A stretch of 64,000 bases of DNA from Bacillus sonorensis NBRC 101234 = KCTC 13918 (GTDB taxonomy: Bacteria; Bacillota; Bacilli; Bacillales; Bacillaceae), in contig NZ_BCVZ01000009.1 in the NCBI RefSeq assembly GCF_001592005.1, forward strand, positions 1-64,000. The letters run 5' to 3'. Numbering within the stretch: position 1 is the stretch's first letter; each line of letters begins with the position of its first letter. The notes beneath the pieces were generated by a model. That model was given only the letters and a program-made list of their open reading frames with translations, did not search any database and had not been told where the DNA came from. A program made the position numbers and the translations under genes. This document shows positions 1 to 9,001 of this stretch, piece after piece.

Positions 1-190
1 CGCTTTTATCATATTTTTTGCTTTTGTCATGATGCGGTTTTATCCCCCACCACAGATCCCAAATGTTAGAATCTTTCTTATTTTTTCCGCTTCCTGAGGA
101 TTCAGGCTCACGGTCCAAATATTGATCTCTTCCCTCGCTCTTCAGCTGGTCTACTGCTTTTTGAATATCATGATCATGGACACCACTCAT
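1..190 (-). CDS. Small hydrophilic protein of unknown function, C-terminus cut by window edge
   Basis: A minus-strand reading frame of 63 codons starts with ATG at 188-190 behind a strong AGGAGG ribosome binding site at about 197-202 and stays open to the left edge. The product begins MSGVHDHDIQKAVDQL and is rich in charged residues and His, with a Trp-rich patch (WDLWWGIKPHH) near residue 50. There is no signal peptide or membrane segment. It is divergent from the CotH-like gene at 355, so a role in the spore is possible by context only. I do not recognise the family. The C-terminus lies outside the window. Confidence 0.6.
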   Translation of the reverse strand, partial: MSGVHDHDIQKAVDQLKSEGRDQYLDREPESSGSGKNKKDSNIWDLWWGIKPHHDKSKKYDKS

Positions 191-354
191 CTTTATACCT
201 CCTATCCTATCTTTTTATGTCCTGTTTTATCATACTCAAGGGCAGAGACAGGTGTACTGAGGCAAATGACTGTTTTGTTCAAACTTAGGCCGCCCGCTCC
301 CGGGACAGGCTTTTTCCACATATAATATCCCATCTGAAAAAGGAGGAAATGATC

Positions 355-1437
355 ATGAATGGTACTGTCTTGCCGGCCTTCAGGCTGTACATTCACCCAA
401 ACGAATTGAACAAAATAAAAAAAGACATTTGGAGCGACGAAGCTGTTCCCGGTGCGCTCCAAACCGGTACGGTACGCATTCCGGTCTTCGTTTCCTACAG
501 AGGGGCGCACACCCGCGAATTGCAAAAGAAATCCTATTATATTCAATATCGCAAACAAACAAAAAGAAAAGAGTCCGAATTTCACTTAAACGCTGAGTTC
601 AACGATCCTTCCTACATTCGCAATCGACTTTCTTTTCATTTCTTTGACAAAATCGGGGTGCTCGCCCCATCAGCTTCCCATGTGTTTCTTTCTATCAACG
701 GAAAACAAGAAGGCGTCTATTTAAAAATAGAGTCGGTTGATGATACATTCTTAAAGAAGAGAAATTTAGAAGACGGTGCAATTTATTATGCCGTTGATGA
801 CGATGCCAATTTTTCTTTGCTAAGCTCTTTTGACAAACAGGCGAAGAAAAACCTGCTTCAGGGCTATGAAAGAAAATGCGGATCGAGCAGGCACGACAAT
901 GTTTTACAAGAATTGATCTACTTTATTAACACCGCAAAAGACGAGACATTCGCAAAGGAGATCAAGCGCTACCTTGATGTCAAACAATATTTGTTGTGGC
1001 TGATCGGAGTCGTGTGCACGCAAAACTTCGACGGATTTGTTCATAATTATGCTCTTTACTTCAATGAAAAGACGGGGATATTCCAAATCATCCCTTGGGA
1101 TTGTGATGCGACATGGGGACGGAATATCAACGGTGAAGATATGAAGCACGACCGCATTCCGGTGACCGGCTATAATACATTATCAGCAAGGCTCCTGGAC
1201 ATTCCATCCTTTAAATCACAATATTTCGCTTTGATGAAACATGTCCTGCAGCATGAATTTACGATCAGCCGGCTTTCGCCCTGTCTGACAAAATGGCATG
1301 CCGTCCTAGCCCCTTACCTTGAACAGGACCCTTATACAAACATTACCTCCGCTCAGCTGGAAGATGAACAAAAACAGATTTTCCATTATATCGAAAAAAG
1401 AAAACGTTATCTGTTTTTATCACTTTCCAGGCTTTAA
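355..1437 (+). CDS. yisJ: CotH-family spore coat protein/kinase, YisJ-like
   Basis: About 360 residues. The core motif IIPWDCDATWGRN (about residues 245-257), preceded by NFDGFVHNYALYFN, is the hallmark of the CotH family, whose characterised members are atypical protein kinases that phosphorylate spore coat proteins. The early segment with paired basic and aromatic residues (YYIQYRKQTKRKES) corresponds to the family's N-terminal region. ATG at 355 is chosen over the ATG at 349 because AGGAGG at 341-346 is 8 nt from the former and only 2 nt from the latter. Position next to yisI and gerP matches yisJ of B. subtilis. Expression late in sporulation is inferred. Kinase activity is not shown for YisJ. 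Confidence 0.8.
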   Translation: MNGTVLPAFRLYIHPNELNKIKKDIWSDEAVPGALQTGTVRIPVFVSYRGAHTRELQKKSYYIQYRKQTKRKESEFHLNAEFNDPSYIRNRLSFHFFDKIGVLAPSASHVFLSINGKQEGVYLKIESVDDTFLKKRNLEDGAIYYAVDDDANFSLLSSFDKQAKKNLLQGYERKCGSSRHDNVLQELIYFINTAKDETFAKEIKRYLDVKQYLLWLIGVVCTQNFDGFVHNYALYFNEKTGIFQIIPWDCDATWGRNINGEDMKHDRIPVTGYNTLSARLLDIPSFKSQYFALMKHVLQHEFTISRLSPCLTKWHAVLAPYLEQDPYTNITSAQLEDEQKQIFHYIEKRKRYLFLSLSRL

Positions 1438-1615
1438 AGAGACGGTCTAGTTTATGACTCTTGCTTCAGCGCAGAAAAAAATGTCGCATTTTTTGTCATA
1501 TTGACGAAAAAAATCCTTTCAACCCAAAATGGAGTATACTATCAGTATCAACTTTTTTAAATTGTGAAAAAGCTGATCCACCGGCTCAAAATACAAGTGA
1601 AAGTTGGAGACTGCC

Positions 1616-1807
1616 ATGATGAACAAAAAAATTGAAGCAAAACGATTGGACTTGATTGAAACCGCCGAAAAATTCGGGATCAATTCCAAAGAAGCCATTC
1701 GCTGCAGCCAGGAATTGGACAACTTGCTGAATCAAAAAATGCAAAAGCATGAGAGCGGCTTGCAGCTTGAAGATGTCTTTAAAACGAGCGGCCGCCGCTC
1801 TTCCTAA
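1616..1807 (+). CDS. yisI: Spo0E-family Spo0A-P phosphatase YisI
   Basis: A 62-63 residue helical protein with the Spo0E signature SQELDNLLN near residue 33. Spo0E, YisI and YnzD dephosphorylate the sporulation regulator Spo0A-P and so delay entry into sporulation; the SQELD segment contacts Spo0A. GGAG at 1605-1608 favours ATG at 1616 (or the adjacent ATG at 1619) over the upstream in-frame TTG at 1604. The C-terminal tail (KTSGRRSS) is polar. Gene order yisJ-yisI-gerP agrees with B. subtilis. A TATACT -10 like sequence lies at 1535-1540, without a convincing -35. Confidence 0.85.
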   Translation: MMNKKIEAKRLDLIETAEKFGINSKEAIRCSQELDNLLNQKMQKHESGLQLEDVFKTSGRRSS

Positions 1808-1843
1808 AAGCGCCTGCCCGAGCAGTCAGATGGCGCCCATTTC

Positions 1844-1878
1844 ACCGGTAGAGTCTGTCGTATTAGCACCGGTTTTTT
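1844..1878 (+). terminator. Probable terminator after yisI
   Basis: The sequence ACCGGT at 1844-1849 pairs with ACCGGT at 1868-1873 and is followed by a T run. The 6-bp stem is short and the loop is long, so this is a moderate call. It separates yisI from the convergent membrane-protein gene. Confidence 0.45.
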
Positions 1879-1902
1879 CTGATTCACAATTTTCGTTCAC
1901 GA

Positions 1903-2196
1903 TCAATCAACCAATGTTTTTTGAACGTAGATGATCGTGCAAACGCCGTATGCAATAATTGCCGAAGGTGTAAACGACTCCTGATACGGGATGTGGACTA
2001 GACCGTTCAACAATAAGAAAAAACCGCTGTTCAGAAAGAAATATCCAGCCGTTACAGCCAGCTTATCTTTATCTCTGATTCTTGACTGCTGAAAACCTCT
2101 CAACATCCAAACTTGTTTTTTTACCCCGACAGCATAGGCAGTCACCATAAAAAGCAAAGCCAGCAAAATGAAATGATATTGAAACTCGACATACAT
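1903..2196 (-). CDS. Small membrane protein, DUF3784-like
   Basis: A 97-residue hydrophobic protein with three predicted membrane segments (about residues 6-24, 45-65 and 76-92) separated by a basic loop KKQVWMLRGFQQSRIRDKDKL. The layout (short membrane protein, conserved RDK-type loop after the first helix) is reminiscent of the DUF3784 family, but I cannot confirm membership. A GAGGAG site lies about 11 nt upstream of the ATG. The gene is convergent with yisI and divergent from gerPA. Function unknown. Confidence 0.6.
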   Translation of the reverse strand: MYVEFQYHFILLALLFMVTAYAVGVKKQVWMLRGFQQSRIRDKDKLAVTAGYFFLNSGFFLLLNGLVHIPYQESFTPSAIIAYGVCTIIYVQKTLVD

Positions 2197-2284
2197 ATAA
2201 ACTTCCGCTCCTCATAACAAACATATACAGTCTTTTTACGCTTTCACACGATAGAAGTTTCATCGTCCCGCTTTTTTATTTAAT

Positions 2285-2313
2285 CACAGGAAGCGCCCAA
2301 TCCTCATAAGATA
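2285..2313 (+). promoter_or_regulatory. Candidate sigma-K promoter of the gerP operon
   Basis: A CATAAGATA element at 2305-2313 fits the sigma-K -10 consensus CATAnnnTA, with an AC-containing -35 element (CACA, 2285-2288) about 16-17 bp upstream. The gerP operon of Bacillus is known to be transcribed late in the mother cell under sigma-K. The match here is by eye only. Confidence 0.45.
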
Positions 2314-2365
2314 TGATGTATAGCCCATTAGAGATGTTTGAATCAATGGAAAAGGGTGTGCCTTA

Positions 2366-2587
2366 ATGCCAGCGATTGTCGGAGCTTTTAAAGTAAATGC
2401 CGTAGGTTCAAGCGGGGTTGTTCATATCGGGGACTGCATCACGATCTCTCCTTATTCAGAACTGAAAACATTTGCCGGCGCCGGAAGCTTTATTACCGGA
2501 GACGGAACCGTCATATACAACCAAAACAGCATCACCCGCACTTTTGACAACGATCTGATCGATCAGCCGGTCGCAGGAAATCTGTAA
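2366..2587 (+). CDS. gerPA: Spore germination protein GerPA
   Basis: 73 residues, starting [14 protein letters not shown] and containing [14 protein letters not shown], the repeat-like VxHIGD motif shared by GerPA and GerPF. GerP proteins are deposited in the spore coat and make it permeable to small germinants, so mutants germinate poorly with nutrients unless the coat is removed. It is the first gene of a six-gene operon with all members in canonical order and size. The upstream ribosome binding site is weak (AAAGGGTG). Confidence 0.95.
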   Translation: MPAIVGAFKVNAVGSSGVVHIGDCITISPYSELKTFAGAGSFITGDGTVIYNQNSITRTFDNDLIDQPVAGNL

Positions 2588-2598
2588 GGAGTGAGGTC

Positions 2599-2835
2599 AT
2601 GAACTTCTATATTAATCAAACGATACAAATCAATTACTTAAGAGTAGAAGGAATCAGCAACTCTTCCGTCTTGCAGATCGGGAGCGCCGGTTCAATTAAA
2701 ACGCTTTCCAATTTGTATAATACCGGAAGCTATACTGAAGCGGCTCCGCCCGTAACAGGAGAGGTTCCTACCCCATTCTTTGTCCCCCTTCAGTCTCCTT
2801 CGGCAACAGGAGTACGCGGAGGTGAAAGCTCATGA
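2599..2835 (+). CDS. gerPB: Spore germination protein GerPB
   Basis: 78 residues. The segment SNSSVLQIGSAGSIKTLSN carries the SSxxxIGxxxSI motif common to GerPB, GerPD and GerPE. The C-terminal third is Pro/Thr-rich. AAGGAGTGAGG lies just upstream of the ATG. It starts 11 nt after gerPA and its stop overlaps the start of gerPC, indicating translational coupling. Role as for the other GerP coat proteins: germinant access through the coat. Confidence 0.93.
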   Translation: MNFYINQTIQINYLRVEGISNSSVLQIGSAGSIKTLSNLYNTGSYTEAAPPVTGEVPTPFFVPLQSPSATGVRGGESS

Positions 2836-3446
2836 ACCAGCAGCACCCGCCATATTCACAAAACATTTACAGCTACTTGCAGCAGCAGGCCGCACAAATT
2901 CAACAGCTTGAAAGACAGATCTCCGTAATTCAGGCAGAGCTGAACAGCCTGAAGGAAAATCCGGGAACAAGAATTGACCGGGTTGAATACAAATTTGACC
3001 AACTAAAAATCGAACGCCTGGAAGGAACCCTCAACATCGGGCTCAATCCGGCGGATCAGGAACATGTCGAAAACTTCGAAATCGGCCAGCATCCGCCGGA
3101 AATCGGGATGCTCCAACAGGAAATGAACGGTCAGCTGATCCAGCATGCAAGACAGCTTGTTGACGCTTATTTAAACGAAGAAATCCCCCATCACCTGGAA
3201 CAGCTGGAAAACCGGTATGACAGCAAGCTGGATGATACAAACCGGCACCATATCATTGAAGACATCCGAAAACAGGTAGACAGCCGCATCCGCTATTATG
3301 CCAAGCATGTAAAAACCGAAGAATCCGCTTCACCGAGGGAGCAGGCGGAAAAGCTGGCCGAACATGTGAAGCGCGATATCATCCGGGCGATTGAACATTT
3401 TCTAAAAGCGATACCTGATGAAATGAAAGGAAATGAAAACGAATGA
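2832..3446 (+). CDS. gerPC: Spore germination protein GerPC
   Basis: 204 residues, the largest GerP protein and the expected family size. Residues about 10-45 (QQQAAQIQQLERQISVIQAE) form a coiled coil, followed by a beta-rich middle segment (DRVEYKFDQLKIERLEGTLN) and a long charged helical C-terminus. It overlaps gerPB by 4 nt (ATGA) and gerPD by 4 nt. The coiled coil is consistent with a scaffold among GerP proteins, which is inference. Confidence 0.93.
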   Translation: MNQQHPPYSQNIYSYLQQQAAQIQQLERQISVIQAELNSLKENPGTRIDRVEYKFDQLKIERLEGTLNIGLNPADQEHVENFEIGQHPPEIGMLQQEMNGQLIQHARQLVDAYLNEEIPHHLEQLENRYDSKLDDTNRHHIIEDIRKQVDSRIRYYAKHVKTEESASPREQAEKLAEHVKRDIIRAIEHFLKAIPDEMKGNENE

Positions 3447-3619
3447 ATTTTACTGTTGTAAACCGCTGTTTGGACGTAGGCAACATTAAAATCACCGGGG
3501 TTTCAAGCTCCTCCGTTTTTTTAATCGGAGATACAGAATCCATTTCGCTCTCATCGATTTTTGATACGCCGCCGGAATCTCTTATCATCGGGGCAATCAC
3601 CCCGCTGGCGCCTGAATAA
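3443..3619 (+). CDS. gerPD: Spore germination protein GerPD
   Basis: A 58-residue protein, read as MNFTVVNRCLDVGNIKITGV followed by SSSSVFLIGDTESISLSS, the small-GerP motif. ATG at 3443 overlaps the gerPC stop, and the TAA at 3617-3619 overlaps the gerPE ATG by one base (TAATG). Its size equals that of B. subtilis GerPD. Confidence 0.92.
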   Translation: MNFTVVNRCLDVGNIKITGVSSSSVFLIGDTESISLSSIFDTPPESLIIGAITPLAPE

Positions 3620-4002
3620 TGCTGAATAGAACTTCCAAAGTGAAATTCTTAAAATTGCAGTTTGTCGGGGCCGGCAGCACGCTTCAAATCGGTGATTCAG
3701 AAGAACTGTTTTTCAGGGAAAAGGTTCTCGCCATCCAACGCTATCTTGCTGATTATCTGGGGAATGAAGGCTCTTTTAAACAGGAAGATTATCAGCTTTT
3801 CCAACAGCCTGTCCCCCAACCGCTTCCGGAAACAGGCGTATGTTCCGCGTTTTTCCATGAAAACCCGGTCATTCGCGTGAGAGCCATCAAGATTCAAAGT
3901 GTTTCTTCTTCATCAACTGCCCATATAGGATCAACCCGCAGCATAGATACCGACACAAGGATCAAGCATATTCGAAACCTCCCCCCTAGGAATTCACAAT
4001 AG
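3619..4002 (+). CDS. gerPE: Spore germination protein GerPE
   Basis: 127 residues with two copies of the GerP-type motif: VGAGSTLQIGDSEEL near residue 20 and SVSSSSTAHIGSTRSIDTD near residue 100, separated by a Pro-rich linker. Translation is coupled to gerPD through the TAATG overlap. Length fits the family (about 120 residues). Confidence 0.92.
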   Translation: MLNRTSKVKFLKLQFVGAGSTLQIGDSEELFFREKVLAIQRYLADYLGNEGSFKQEDYQLFQQPVPQPLPETGVCSAFFHENPVIRVRAIKIQSVSSSSTAHIGSTRSIDTDTRIKHIRNLPPRNSQ

Positions 4003-4056
4003 CGAAAAGGCCCGCATATACTGTCTCGAGACTTCTAAAAAGGGTGTCGATCAATC

Positions 4057-4275
4057 ATGCCAGCAATTGTCGGACCTATCAAGATCAACTCTATATCAGG
4101 GGGAGTAGTAAATTTCGGTGATTCCTTTTACCTTTCTCCAAAAAGCACTTCAAAATCCGCACTTGGTTCAGGTGCCGGAAATACAGGAGATTTCCTAATC
4201 GTGAACAATGGTTTAAATGCTACAAATTATATAGACCCCGATGTCAGCGACTCGGATGTTGTCGGAAATGCATAA
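4057..4275 (+). CDS. gerPF: Spore germination protein GerPF
   Basis: 72 residues beginning MPAIVGPIKINSIS, with GGVVNFGDSFYLSPKS replacing the HIGD motif of GerPA by NFGD. It is paralogous to GerPA and closes the operon. The 54-nt gap after gerPE is the largest in the operon, and a strong terminator follows immediately. Confidence 0.93.
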   Translation: MPAIVGPIKINSISGGVVNFGDSFYLSPKSTSKSALGSGAGNTGDFLIVNNGLNATNYIDPDVSDSDVVGNA

Positions 4276-4309
4276 AGCAGCCTCATTCATACAGAAGGAG
4301 GCTGCTTTT
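4275..4309 (+). terminator. Rho-independent terminator of gerP operon
   Basis: Perfect 10-bp stem AAGCAGCCTC / GAGGCTGCTT with a 13-nt loop, followed by TT. It starts at the last base of the gerPF stop codon. Confidence 0.85.
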
Positions 4310-4358
4310 GAATTGATGCATCCGCTCTATCATTTTAATCTTAGCAGCGAAAAACATG

Positions 4359-7300
4359 TCAAATCATTTCAAGCGATACGGCAGTTCCTCTGCCGCTCGG
4401 CTCTGCCGGCTGGACGATCAATTTTTTCGGCAGTCTAGCCCTGAGCTCCTGGACGTGACTGATCACACCGACTGACAGATTGTCGGATTGGAGTTTTTCC
4501 AACGCTGTGATCACCGTATCCAGCAAGTCTTGATCAAGCGTTCCAAACCCTTCATCCAAAAAGAAGAATTGCAGCGGGTATTCTCCGCGAAGCTGGATTT
4601 GAGCGGATAAAGCAAGCGCCAGCGCAAGGGAAGTCAGAAAGGTTTCACCGCCGGACAAGCTCGTGACCGGACGCTTGACTCCGCCGTTGGCATCATCCCT
4701 CATGACAAATCCGCCTTCCGAATCGACCTCAATCGCATACCGCTGTCTCGTCAGTCCGCCGAGTCTTGCCGACGCATCTCTTGTGACGCTTTCCAGCTGT
4801 TCTTCGGCCAAATATTCGACAAAGCTGTTCCCTTTAAATACAGCTTGAAGTTTATCAAGCCGATCGATATGAGTCTGCCACTCTTTCAAGGAAGCTTCAA
4901 GCGCCTTAAATCTTTTATGGTTCTCGCGCATTACATTCAGCGCTTTTACCGCCGCTCCTTTTTCCTCAAGCGCCGCGGTGAATGCTTCCTCTGCGCGCTG
5001 CTTGCGAATGGCCGATTTTTCCCATTCTTCCTGGGAAAGCGATCTGCCTCCGAGCTTTTCCTCGATCCGCCTGACATTTGATTTGCATTGTTTTGTTTGA
5101 TCCCAGTACGTTTGGATGTCTTGTTTCAAACGGTCAAGCTCCTCCTGGTCCATGATGTGCTTTTTGACATCGGCGGCATCTTCAAACATTGTGTGTTCAG
5201 CCTTTTCCGTCCAGATGCCGGACGCTTTTTTCAGCCTTGCCGAAGCTTCCCGCAATGCGAGCTCACAGCCCTTTGTCCGGGCGCTCAATTGGTTCGCTTG
5301 CGACTCTGTCTCCTTCAGCTGATCGTATAGCGTCTGATCGCGTTCATTCAGCTCTTTCAATTGTGTCTTCACATCTTGCAGCCGTTGATCAATGGCGGCT
5401 GTGTGAGGGTAATCTTTGAGCTCTTTTTGATATTCGCTTATTTCTTTTTTCAGGCTTTCAATCAGATAATGGAGATCAAGCCGTTCTTTATCGAGCGTAT
5501 ACAAGCGCTCTGCCAGCTCTTCTTTCTGCTGTTCATGTTCTTGCAGAAAGCGGACGCTTGTTTCAATTCTTTTTTCATAATCCTCTGCCGCAAGGTCCTT
5601 TTCTTCAATCGATTTTTGCCATTGTTGAGCCTGCTCATATGACAGGCTGTCAAATTGTTCGTGAAAGCTGTTTTCCAGCTCGTCCAGCGAATCGCTGAGC
5701 TCGCCGACGCGGCTCTGAAGCCGTTCCCGCTCTTTTTCTTCATAGCTGATCCGTTCGCGAATCTGCTCGCGTTTTTTTGATGCTTCCTTGTAAGCGGTGA
5801 GGAGCGTAGACATGCGGCTTTTGATGTCAGCGAGGTCCTGCTTGATTCCCTTCCATTCAAAACCGATGTGGCGGAAGCGTTCGGGTATGTCCGTTTCTTC
5901 AAATGCGGCGGCAACTTCCGGCATGCCAGGCTCGCTTCTCATTAAAAATCGGCATTCATTGATAAGATGGTCAGACTGCTGTTCAAGCGCCACTTTTGCT
6001 GAAAGAAATTCCTGGGCAAGCCCTGAACCTGCTTCAATCATGCTTTCAACTTGCCGCAATTCCGCTTCCATCTCTTTTATCGAGATGTTTTCCACATTGG
6101 TATGGGCGGGTTTTTCATGCAGGATGGAACCGCAGACAGGGCATGGCTCTCCTTTTTTAAGCTGTTTTGATAATTCTCTTGTCAGCTCGTCCGTTCTTGC
6201 ATGTTCACGTTTGGCAGATAAGTCATCCCGCTGTTTGGCAGCAAGATTGACGGTTTCAGACAGGGCGCGTTCCGTCTCGCAAACCATCGCATAAGCCCGT
6301 TCGACCGCGGCAAACACCGCTTGGATATGTTCTTCTTCTGTTTTGATCCCGCGCTCAAGCGTTTCCTGTTCTTTCTGAAGCCGGCTGATCACGGCCTGCT
6401 GCTTGTTCAGCCTCTCTTGTTCCGTCTCGGTCTCCTTTTTGCGCTGCCCGATTTGAAATGCAAGCTGATTGGCGTACGTGCAATTTTTTCGCTCTTCACT
6501 GGATACCTGAACAGACTTCAGTTCGGCCTTCAGCTGATTCTGCCTCGCTGTCCCCCGCTCCAGCAGATTTTTTACCTTTTCCAGTTCTTCAGTTGTCTTT
6601 TTGATGTCTTTTTCTTTTTCCATCTTCTCACGAAGTTTCGCATCGGCTTCTGTTTGGACGGCGAGGCGCTTTTTTTCGATCTCTTTGAGAGCTGTCAATT
6701 GCTCCTCTTGCTTCAAAAGCTCTGGTTCTGTTTCCTTTTTGATGCTCCTGAAGGTTTCGTATTCCTGATGCGCTTTCTCATGAAGAACTTCATATTTTTG
6801 CAGTTCTTCCCGGGCCTGCTTCTCTTCCTTCTCGGCGCGCGCCGCGTCTTTTTGTGCGTCAAGATATGCATCAGCGTAAGGTTTCAGCGTGTTTGCGGTT
6901 TCGGCAAGACGCAGGCTGTTTTCTTTTTCCGCCATCAGGTCCTTTTGTTTCAGGAGTTCTTCTTCCTCTTTGAGATATCCTTCTTTTTCCTTTTGCAGAT
7001 TCCAAATCTCCTGACATTCGGTAAAATGCTGAATCTCACTGTCCCGTTCAAGCCGTTTGCTTTGCAAAGCGTGTTCAGCTTCTTCAAGATGCTTTTCCGC
7101 ACGCTTCAGCGCCTCGCTATCGGCTTCTCCAAGGCCCGCTTGTTCGGCAAGCATTTCATTTTTTTTCGCCTGAGCTGCCTGCACCCGTTTTTTAAGTTTT
7201 TTCACAAGCCTGTCTCCATACTGCTCAAGATTGAAAAGACGCTGAAGCATCTGTCTGCGGTCTGCTCCTTTTAAAGAAAGAAATTCAGCGAATTTTCCCT

Positions 7301-7751
7301 GTGGAAGAACGACCGCCCTCGTAAAATCATCGATCGTTAAGCCGAGCAGCTCTTCGACTTTGCGGTTGACTTCATTTGCTTTATCAGCCAACACGATCTG
7401 TTCTTCCTTCATTTCAATGAAGCGGCATATGGAGGTTTTCACTTTTGTGGCGTCCGTTCGTTTAAAGACGCGTTCCACTTTATAGGCCGTCTCATGGCCG
7501 GTTTGCAGCTTAAACGTGAAGGAAACGGCAAGCTCGTCCTCAGCATGGTTTAAAATGCCGTGCGTGTTATTGGCCGCCCGCTCTACTTTTCCGTATAGAG
7601 CCAATGTCATCGCATCCAAAATCGATGATTTTCCGCTTCCGGTCGGCCCGAATATGCCAAATACGCCTGCACCGCACAGGCTTTCGAAATCAATCACCTG
7701 TTCCTCCCTGAAACTGTGCAGCCCTTTTATGGACAGGGAAATCGGCTTCAT
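4359..7751 (-). CDS. sbcC: Nuclease SbcCD subunit C (Rad50-like ATPase)
   Basis: 1130 residues. Walker A GPTGSGKS at residues 35-42; two very long coiled-coil arms; a zinc-hook apex GEPCPVCGSILHEKP (CPVC) near residue 520; C-terminal signature SLSGGETFLTSLAL and Walker B QFFFLDEGFGTLD. This is the SMC/Rad50 architecture. With SbcD it cleaves hairpins, palindromes and protein-blocked DNA ends. The ATG overlaps the sbcD stop (ATGA), so the two are co-translated. B. subtilis has yisB between sbcC and gerPF; it is absent here. Confidence 0.96.
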   Translation of the reverse strand: MKPISLSIKGLHSFREEQVIDFESLCGAGVFGIFGPTGSGKSSILDAMTLALYGKVERAANNTHGILNHAEDELAVSFTFKLQTGHETAYKVERVFKRTDATKVKTSICRFIEMKEEQIVLADKANEVNRKVEELLGLTIDDFTRAVVLPQGKFAEFLSLKGADRRQMLQRLFNLEQYGDRLVKKLKKRVQAAQAKKNEMLAEQAGLGEADSEALKRAEKHLEEAEHALQSKRLERDSEIQHFTECQEIWNLQKEKEGYLKEEEELLKQKDLMAEKENSLRLAETANTLKPYADAYLDAQKDAARAEKEEKQAREELQKYEVLHEKAHQEYETFRSIKKETEPELLKQEEQLTALKEIEKKRLAVQTEADAKLREKMEKEKDIKKTTEELEKVKNLLERGTARQNQLKAELKSVQVSSEERKNCTYANQLAFQIGQRKKETETEQERLNKQQAVISRLQKEQETLERGIKTEEEHIQAVFAAVERAYAMVCETERALSETVNLAAKQRDDLSAKREHARTDELTRELSKQLKKGEPCPVCGSILHEKPAHTNVENISIKEMEAELRQVESMIEAGSGLAQEFLSAKVALEQQSDHLINECRFLMRSEPGMPEVAAAFEETDIPERFRHIGFEWKGIKQDLADIKSRMSTLLTAYKEASKKREQIRERISYEEKERERLQSRVGELSDSLDELENSFHEQFDSLSYEQAQQWQKSIEEKDLAAEDYEKRIETSVRFLQEHEQQKEELAERLYTLDKERLDLHYLIESLKKEISEYQKELKDYPHTAAIDQRLQDVKTQLKELNERDQTLYDQLKETESQANQLSARTKGCELALREASARLKKASGIWTEKAEHTMFEDAADVKKHIMDQEELDRLKQDIQTYWDQTKQCKSNVRRIEEKLGGRSLSQEEWEKSAIRKQRAEEAFTAALEEKGAAVKALNVMRENHKRFKALEASLKEWQTHIDRLDKLQAVFKGNSFVEYLAEEQLESVTRDASARLGGLTRQRYAIEVDSEGGFVMRDDANGGVKRPVTSLSGGETFLTSLALALALSAQIQLRGEYPLQFFFLDEGFGTLDQDLLDTVITALEKLQSDNLSVGVISHVQELRARLPKKLIVQPAEPSGRGTAVSLEMI

Positions 7752-8932
7752 ATGTCATCCCCCTCTTCCAATTCCGTTCCTGAGGCAAGCTCCAAAAACA
7801 GTTTTACGGTCTCTTCATCGGGAACCGCCCCGCCGGTCTGTCTTTCATAGAACGTTTTAAACCTTTCTTCAATCGGGACATGGCGGGACTGAACCGTTTG
7901 TTCGGCTGACGACAAAGTGTCATGAAAAACAGGACGAATGTGAATGATTCCTTGATGCGCTTTTCTCAATCGATGAATCTCTTCAATCGAAAGCTGGTCT
8001 GTCAGATGGATTTCAAGGTCGATCCAGGCGTTTTTGTCACGCTCTTCTTCAAGCCATCTGTACACTTGCGAGATCCCTTCCGTCGCCTTCCATTTCACAA
8101 GCGGTTTTCCGCTCGACAGGAAAATTTCTTTCCACTCTGCCGGCCCGCCCGGTTCGGCTTCCACAACTGTGACCGATTTAGCATATCCGGCTTCTGAAAA
8201 GCTGTAGGCGAGCGGAGAACCGGAATACCTGGCAAGCGTGCGGGCGCGTTTGATCGTCTGCGGGCGATGCAGATGCCCGAGCGCCACATATGCGGCTGTT
8301 TCAGGCAGGCTTTCCGCAGCCACCGTATACGCGCCTCCGACTTCGATCGGCCGTTCAGAATCAGTCTGGCTGCCGCCGGCGACATAAATGTGGCTCGCCG
8401 CGATCTGAACGGCATCTTTTCTGAACTTTCGGCTCATATGCTGGAAGGTCTGTTTTATTTTTTCGTCGTACTGATCGCGGAGCAGCTTTTCATCAAATGT
8501 TTCAGACAGCACTTCATTCAATCTTGATTCAGAAGGATATGCGAGCGCTGCGACAGAAAGAAATTCCCCTGAAGAAGGAATTTCTATGTCTACAGGCTCT
8601 GCCTGCGGATATCCGATCAGATGAATCCCGTGGTCTGTCGTTAACGGAGATGCCGCTGAAAGGCGGTCAGGATTGTCATGGTTTCCGGCAATGACCACGA
8701 CAGGCCGCTTACCTTTATCAGATAAAGCAGAGAGGCTTTCATAGAACAGCTGTTCCGCCAGAGCAGGCGGGTTTACAGTATCAAAAGCGTCCCCGGCCAT
8801 GACAATGGCATCGATTTTCTCATCTCTTGCGATCATTGCAAGTTCATCAAGAAAGTCCTCCTGCTCTTTCAGGCGGCTTCTTCCTTCAAGCGTCTTTCCT
8901 AAATGCCAGTCCGCCGTATGTAAAATTCGCAA
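7748..8932 (-). CDS. sbcD: Nuclease SbcCD subunit D (Mre11-like phosphoesterase)
   Basis: 394 residues with the full set of calcineurin-type metallophosphoesterase motifs: HTADWHLGK at the N-terminus, MAGDAFD, GNHDNPDR, ASHIYVAGG and ALGHLHRPQ. These coordinate two metals for 3'-5' exonuclease and endonuclease activity. Start is TTG at 8930-8932 behind AAGAGGTG. The gene lies 69 nt downstream of addA with a hairpin in the gap. Confidence 0.95.
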   Translation of the reverse strand: MRILHTADWHLGKTLEGRSRLKEQEDFLDELAMIARDEKIDAIVMAGDAFDTVNPPALAEQLFYESLSALSDKGKRPVVVIAGNHDNPDRLSAASPLTTDHGIHLIGYPQAEPVDIEIPSSGEFLSVAALAYPSESRLNEVLSETFDEKLLRDQYDEKIKQTFQHMSRKFRKDAVQIAASHIYVAGGSQTDSERPIEVGGAYTVAAESLPETAAYVALGHLHRPQTIKRARTLARYSGSPLAYSFSEAGYAKSVTVVEAEPGGPAEWKEIFLSSGKPLVKWKATEGISQVYRWLEEERDKNAWIDLEIHLTDQLSIEEIHRLRKAHQGIIHIRPVFHDTLSSAEQTVQSRHVPIEERFKTFYERQTGGAVPDEETVKLFLELASGTELEEGDDI

Positions 8933-8954
8933 GCTTTTTCACCTCTCTTTTGAT

Positions 8955-8990
8955 CAAAAACCTCCCCCGCGCCCTAGGCTTGGGGGGAGC
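8955..8990 (-). terminator. Hairpin between addA and sbcD
   Basis: Read on the minus strand, CTCCCCC and GGGGGAG form a GC-rich stem around a 14-nt loop, followed by TTTTT. It may terminate part of the addBA transcript and so lower sbcDC expression; the genes otherwise look like one operon. Confidence 0.65.
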
Positions 8991-9001
8991 TCAATATGTC
9001 G

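Noticed and set aside
1501-1540. TTGACG and TATACT as a sigma-A promoter for yisI
   Set aside because: The spacing is 28 bp, too long for a sigma-A promoter.
6321-7274. 317-codon plus-strand frame inside sbcC
   Set aside because: It is the complement of the coiled-coil region of SbcC; Phe/Leu-rich composition mirrors Lys/Glu codons. No ribosome binding site.
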